DNA of 8,977 bases from DASXBA01 sp046729895 (lineage in GTDB: Bacteria > Actinomycetota > Thermoleophilia > Solirubrobacterales > Thermoleophilaceae), in NCBI GenBank assembly GCA_046729895.1, contig JBKPHP010000208.1, positions 1 to 8,977 on the forward strand. Direction: 5' to 3'. A model generated the notes under the pieces. That model made no database searches and had not been told where the DNA came from. It worked only from the letters and a program-made list of their open reading frames with translations. Positions 6,942 to 8,977 of the stretch are shown one piece after another (positions within the stretch are counted from its first letter, which is position 1; each line of letters begins with the position of its first letter). The position numbers and the translations under genes are program-made.

Positions 6942-7870
6942 GCCGCCGCGAACCCCAGCCGCCAGCTGGGATGCCCCGGGCGCCACGCCAGCTCGCGCCT
7001 TGCCTTGGCGTTGGAGGCACCGCGAAGCTCGGTCATCATCTGCACGCCGCACTCGCCGGCGAAGAGCCGCCCGATCAACCGCGGCACCCGCCTCGGCTGC
7101 TTGGCGCCCAGCGCCTGCGCCAGCGCCGGCAGCCATTCCGCGACCCGGGCCGGCTCATCGTCGACCACGTTGTAGACGCCGCGACTGCCGTGCTCGACGG
7201 CCGCCACCGCCGCCTCCGCCGCGTCGGCGACATGGACGAACGACCACACGCCGCCGCCGCGGCCGACTACCGGCAACTTGCGCTTGCGGATCAGCTCGAA
7301 CTCGTTCCCGCCCGGCGCCATCGATGTGCCCGGCCCGTAGAGCGCGCCGTAGCGCAGCACGATCCCCTCAGTCCAGTTGGCGCCCAGCACGGCGCCCTCG
7401 AGATGGCGGAGCGCGGCTATGAGCGCGCGCATCTCGCGCACGGGCGTGGGGTCGAGCGGGTCCTCTTCACTCTTCACCGCCCCACCGCTCCGTGAGTACA
7501 CGAACGCGCCATTGCTCTGCGCCACAAACCGCCGCACCCCGACCGCCTGCGCGGCCGCGAGCAGGTGATCGGTGCCCTCGGTCCGCAGGCGGTTCGTCGG
7601 CGCGAAATCGCGCTCCATGTGACGCGGATCGACGGCACCGATCGCGGTCAGCTGATGGACGATCACCTCCGGCCTCGCCCTGCCCACCGCCTCAGCGACC
7701 TGATTTGGATCAAGCGCGTCCGCGACCACCGGCACCGCGCCCAGGTCGCGGAGCATCGTCTGCTTCGACTCGCTGCGCGTCATGCCGTGAACCGCATGAC
7801 CCACGGCAACCAGGCGCGGCACGAGCTGCTTTCCAATGGCGCCCGTCGCGCCTGCCACAAGCACTCTCAT
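6938..7870 (-). CDS. NAD-dependent epimerase/dehydratase (extended SDR)
   Basis: A 310-residue cytoplasmic short-chain dehydrogenase/reductase-type enzyme. The N-terminus MRVLVAGATGAIGKQLVPRL carries the Rossmann nucleotide motif GATGAIG (7-13). Later conserved segments are RRFVAQSNGAFVYSRSGG (113-130), LRYGALYGPGT (172-182), SFVHVADAAEA (210-220) and GVYNVVDDEP (231-240), the normal order for extended SDR epimerases. The exact catalytic Tyr/Lys assignment is uncertain in this subgroup and the substrate is unknown. The ATG at 7870 was chosen because the Rossmann fold begins there; the frame stays open for 132 codons upstream but without family similarity. No clear ribosome-binding site precedes it. 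It overlaps the downstream ECF41 gene by 4 nt. ECF41 loci typically carry a carboxymuconolactone decarboxylase, an oxidoreductase or an epimerase as the regulated partner, and this enzyme fills that role. Confidence 0.93.
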   Translation of the reverse strand: MRVLVAGATGAIGKQLVPRLVAVGHAVHGMTRSESKQTMLRDLGAVPVVADALDPNQVAEAVGRARPEVIVHQLTAIGAVDPRHMERDFAPTNRLRTEGTDHLLAAAQAVGVRRFVAQSNGAFVYSRSGGAVKSEEDPLDPTPVREMRALIAALRHLEGAVLGANWTEGIVLRYGALYGPGTSMAPGGNEFELIRKRKLPVVGRGGGVWSFVHVADAAEAAVAAVEHGSRGVYNVVDDEPARVAEWLPALAQALGAKQPRRVPRLIGRLFAGECGVQMMTELRGASNAKARRELAWRPGHPSWRLGFAAA

Positions 7871-7908
7871 CAGTGGCTGCTTGATCGAAAGACCATCTAC
7901 ACCCGTAA

Positions 7909-7935
7909 GACAAGACAGAAGCCCCGGCTGTGACA
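7909..7935 (-). promoter_or_regulatory. Predicted ECF41-dependent promoter
   Basis: On the minus strand TGTCACA (7935-7929) is followed after exactly 16 nt by TGTC (7912-7909). The established ECF41 promoter has TGTCACA at -35 and CGTC at -10, so the -35 is perfect and the -10 differs at one base. Transcription would begin near 7902, leaving a leader of about 30 nt before the epimerase ATG at 7870. I found no second full copy in the window. The match was made by eye. Confidence 0.75.
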
Positions 7936-7938
7936 CCC

Positions 7939-8018
7939 GCCGATCATCTCCCGCAACGCCCGGGTGCGGTAGCGCCGGGCGAGAATCGCACGGCGGTGCG
8001 CGGCCCGGCATGATCGGC
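7939..8018. repeat. 9-bp inverted repeat in the divergent intergenic region
   Basis: GCCGATCAT (7939-7947) and ATGATCGGC (8010-8018) are perfect inverted copies separated by 62 nt. The left arm lies just upstream of the predicted ECF41 -35 element and the right arm ends 2 nt before the FAD-monooxygenase ATG. The pair could be regulator half-sites or chance in a GC-rich spacer. Confidence 0.25.
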
Positions 8019-8020
8019 CG

Positions 8021-8260
8021 ATGCGGATAATCGTCGTGGGGGCAGGGATCGGTGGACTGTCTGCGGCGATCGCCCTGCGCCGCGCGGGGCACAGCGTCAG
8101 CGTGCTCGAGCGAGCCCCGCGGCTCGGCGGAATCGGCGCCGGACTCGTCCTCTTTCAGAATGCGATGCGTGCGCTCGGCCGCCTCGGCGTTCGAGAGGCG
8201 ATCGCGGCCCAGGGCGCGCGCGGGCAGGGCGGTCTCGTCCTCACGTCCGACGGGCGCGAG
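8021..8260 (+). pseudogene. 5' fragment of a FAD-dependent monooxygenase
   Basis: The first ~80 codons are a clear group A flavoprotein monooxygenase N-terminus. MRIIVVGAGIGGLSAAIALR holds the FAD-binding GxGxxG (GAGIGG, 7-12), Glu30 in SVLER would bind the adenosine ribose, and GIGAGLVLFQNAMRALGRLG (37-56) and GGLVLTSDGRE (70-80) follow family order. Intact members have about 350-400 residues. Here family similarity ends near 8260, exactly where the convergent SnoaL-like fragment begins. The frame then runs open as the antisense of that gene to a TGA at 8594-8596, producing a spurious 191-residue reading. Without the substrate and second FAD motifs it cannot be an active hydroxylase. It is divergent from the epimerase across a 150-bp spacer. 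No ribosome-binding site was seen before the ATG. Confidence 0.85.
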
Positions 8261-8275
8261 CGACATCGCCTACTC
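8261..8275 (-). repeat. 15-bp stop/start junction repeat (second copy at 242-256)
   Basis: Minus-strand GAGTAGGCGATGTCG occurs identically here and at 242-256. In both places it holds the TAG stop of a SnoaL-like gene, a GC dinucleotide plus G, and an ATG-TCG start for a following gene. At 242-256 the next gene continues as MSEEN; here it is cut after about two codons by the monooxygenase fragment. Confidence 0.6.
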
Positions 8276-8502
8276 GCGCAAGCCCACGGCTTGGAGGGCT
8301 TCTGCCGGATTCGCGTACGAACGCAACCGCAGGAGCTTCCCATTCCTGAGGGTGTAAGCGACCCCAATCTCGTGCTCGACCGGAGCGCCGCTGCGCTTGC
8401 CCGTTCCAACGATGGAAAGCCCCGGCATCAAAGACCTCGTGGCCTTCCACCCGCCAGCCGTCCCAGCTCTCATCCATGGTCTCGAAGCGAACAGGAGGAC
8501 GG
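8270..8502 (-). pseudogene. 3' part of a SnoaL-like gene with frameshift
   Basis: The minus strand reads FETMDESWDGWRVEGHEVFD then AG in one frame. After a shift of one base near 8424 it continues as LSIVGTGKRSGAPVEHEIGV and AYTLRNGKLLRLRSYANPAE, ending LQAVGLRE before a TAG at 8270-8272. This is the C-terminal half of a SnoaL-like protein, including the W-containing helix, the (V/I)(D/E)AGD turn region, the VEHE..... .(F/Y)TLR(D/N)GK strand pair and the EAL.A.GL tail. No N-terminal half (M.EEN...VR) can be found upstream, where 8503-8592 gives nothing recognisable. A GCGATGTC start for a next tandem gene follows the stop but is cut at once by the monooxygenase fragment. Upstream end is approximate. 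Nonfunctional as read. Confidence 0.75.
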
Positions 8503-8592
8503 AAACCCCCTGCTCTTAGTAGAAACCGCCGGGGCGCTTTGGGCGCGCAGGGATCGCTGCAAACCGTCCAATCGGAGGAGAACCCTGGCTGC

Positions 8593-8977
8593 ATGATCGC
8601 CGGGCTCACCTTCGCCGTCGGCGCCGCCTTCGGCGCCCTCCTCGCCGTCTACCCGTGCGCGCGGGCGGCCGCTCCGACGACGAGCTGATCGAGCGCTTCC
8701 AACAGGAAATGCGCGCGCTCGAGGGCGAGCGAAAGCGTCTGGGCGGGCAGCTCTCGCAGCAGCTCACCGTCCTCAACGACGAGACCCGCTCGCTGTCAGA
8801 GGCCTCCGTGTCCGGGCGTCCGCGGCCAGTGGGGAGAGCTGACGCTGCGCAACGTGGTCGAGGCCGCGGGCATGTCCGAGCACTGCGATTTCTTCTCCCA
8901 GGAGCACCTGGTTGACTCGGAGGGCGCGAACAGGCCCGACCTGGTCGTCCGCCCGCCGGGCCGCGGCCGGCTGGCGG
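8593..8977 (+). pseudogene. rmuC: rmuC, frameshifted twice and cut by the window edge
   Basis: RmuC is a membrane-anchored PD-(D/E)XK-type nuclease-fold protein thought to limit DNA inversions and rearrangement. From ATG 8593 the reading MIAGLTFAVGAAFGALLAVY is the usual N-terminal membrane helix; GGAGGAG at 8574-8580 lies 12 nt upstream. The frame then ends at 8688, and the coiled-coil continuation DELIERFQQEMRALEGERKR with QLTVLNDETRSLSEA is read one frame away (about 8678-8805). The conserved VRGQWGELTLRNVVEAAGMS, EHCDFF and NRPDLVVRPPG block is back in the first frame (about 8818 onward). The two shifts, near 8650-8680 and 8800-8815, cancel each other. The linker is short for the family, so internal loss is also possible. 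The catalytic core lies beyond the window. Real decay or two indel errors would both explain it. Confidence 0.8.

Noticed and set aside
6072..7175. Plus-strand open frame of about 367 codons
   Set aside because: Antisense of the ECF41 sigma factor and the epimerase 3' end; no recognisable domain.
8261..8596. Continuation of the monooxygenase frame to 191 residues
   Set aside because: After codon 80 the reading is the reverse complement of a SnoaL-like C-terminal half, not monooxygenase sequence.
1..8977. tRNA, CRISPR array, insertion-sequence ends or riboswitch
   Set aside because: No T-loop-like GGTTCGA(N)CC context, spaced direct repeats, transposase motifs or terminal inverted repeats were seen by eye on either strand.

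Overview
This window comes from a GC-rich bacterium, most likely an actinobacterium of the Thermoleophilia type (Solirubrobacterales or Gaiellales). That placement is an inference. It rests on strong G/C-ending codon use and on a cluster of small SnoaL/NTF2-like proteins starting M(S/P)EEN..(V/L)VR, a protein type I associate with those genomes. No rRNA, tRNA, CRISPR array or insertion sequence was seen.

Layout: (i) Left flank, about 1-1119. A 3'-end fragment of a LigD-type polymerase-domain gene (+) runs tail to tail into a truncated, frameshifted SnoaL-like gene (-). An intact SnoaL-like gene (251-667, -) lies just upstream of that fragment in its own reading direction. Next comes a frameshifted 5' fragment of a sulfite-oxidase-type molybdopterin oxidoreductase (-). 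(ii) Centre-left, 1175-4893, minus strand. An intact CPA1-type Na+/H+ antiporter lies downstream of an intact ABC exporter half-transporter. (iii) 4894-5372 has no recognisable gene. (iv) 5373-7935, minus strand, is the best-defined unit: an NAD-dependent epimerase, an ECF41/SigJ sigma factor, a SnoaL-type ester cyclase and an unrecognised 49-residue ORF. Three of the four share overlapping ATGA stop/start junctions or a short gap, so they probably form one operon. In front of the epimerase is TGTCACA-N16-TGTC, which matches the known ECF41 promoter (TGTCACA...CGTC) at all but one base. The sigma factor therefore probably drives its own operon. (v) Right flank, 8021-8977. The first ~80 codons of a FAD-dependent monooxygenase (+) abut the 3' part of a third SnoaL-like gene (-), followed by an rmuC gene (+) broken by two opposite frameshifts and cut by the window edge.

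The large central genes are all open and show full family motifs, while nearly every gene in the two flanks is truncated or frameshifted. That contrast argues for real gene decay or rearrangement rather than general sequencing error. Five SnoaL-like domains occur in under 9 kb: one intact stand-alone gene, two fragments, the ester cyclase and the C-terminal domain of the sigma factor.
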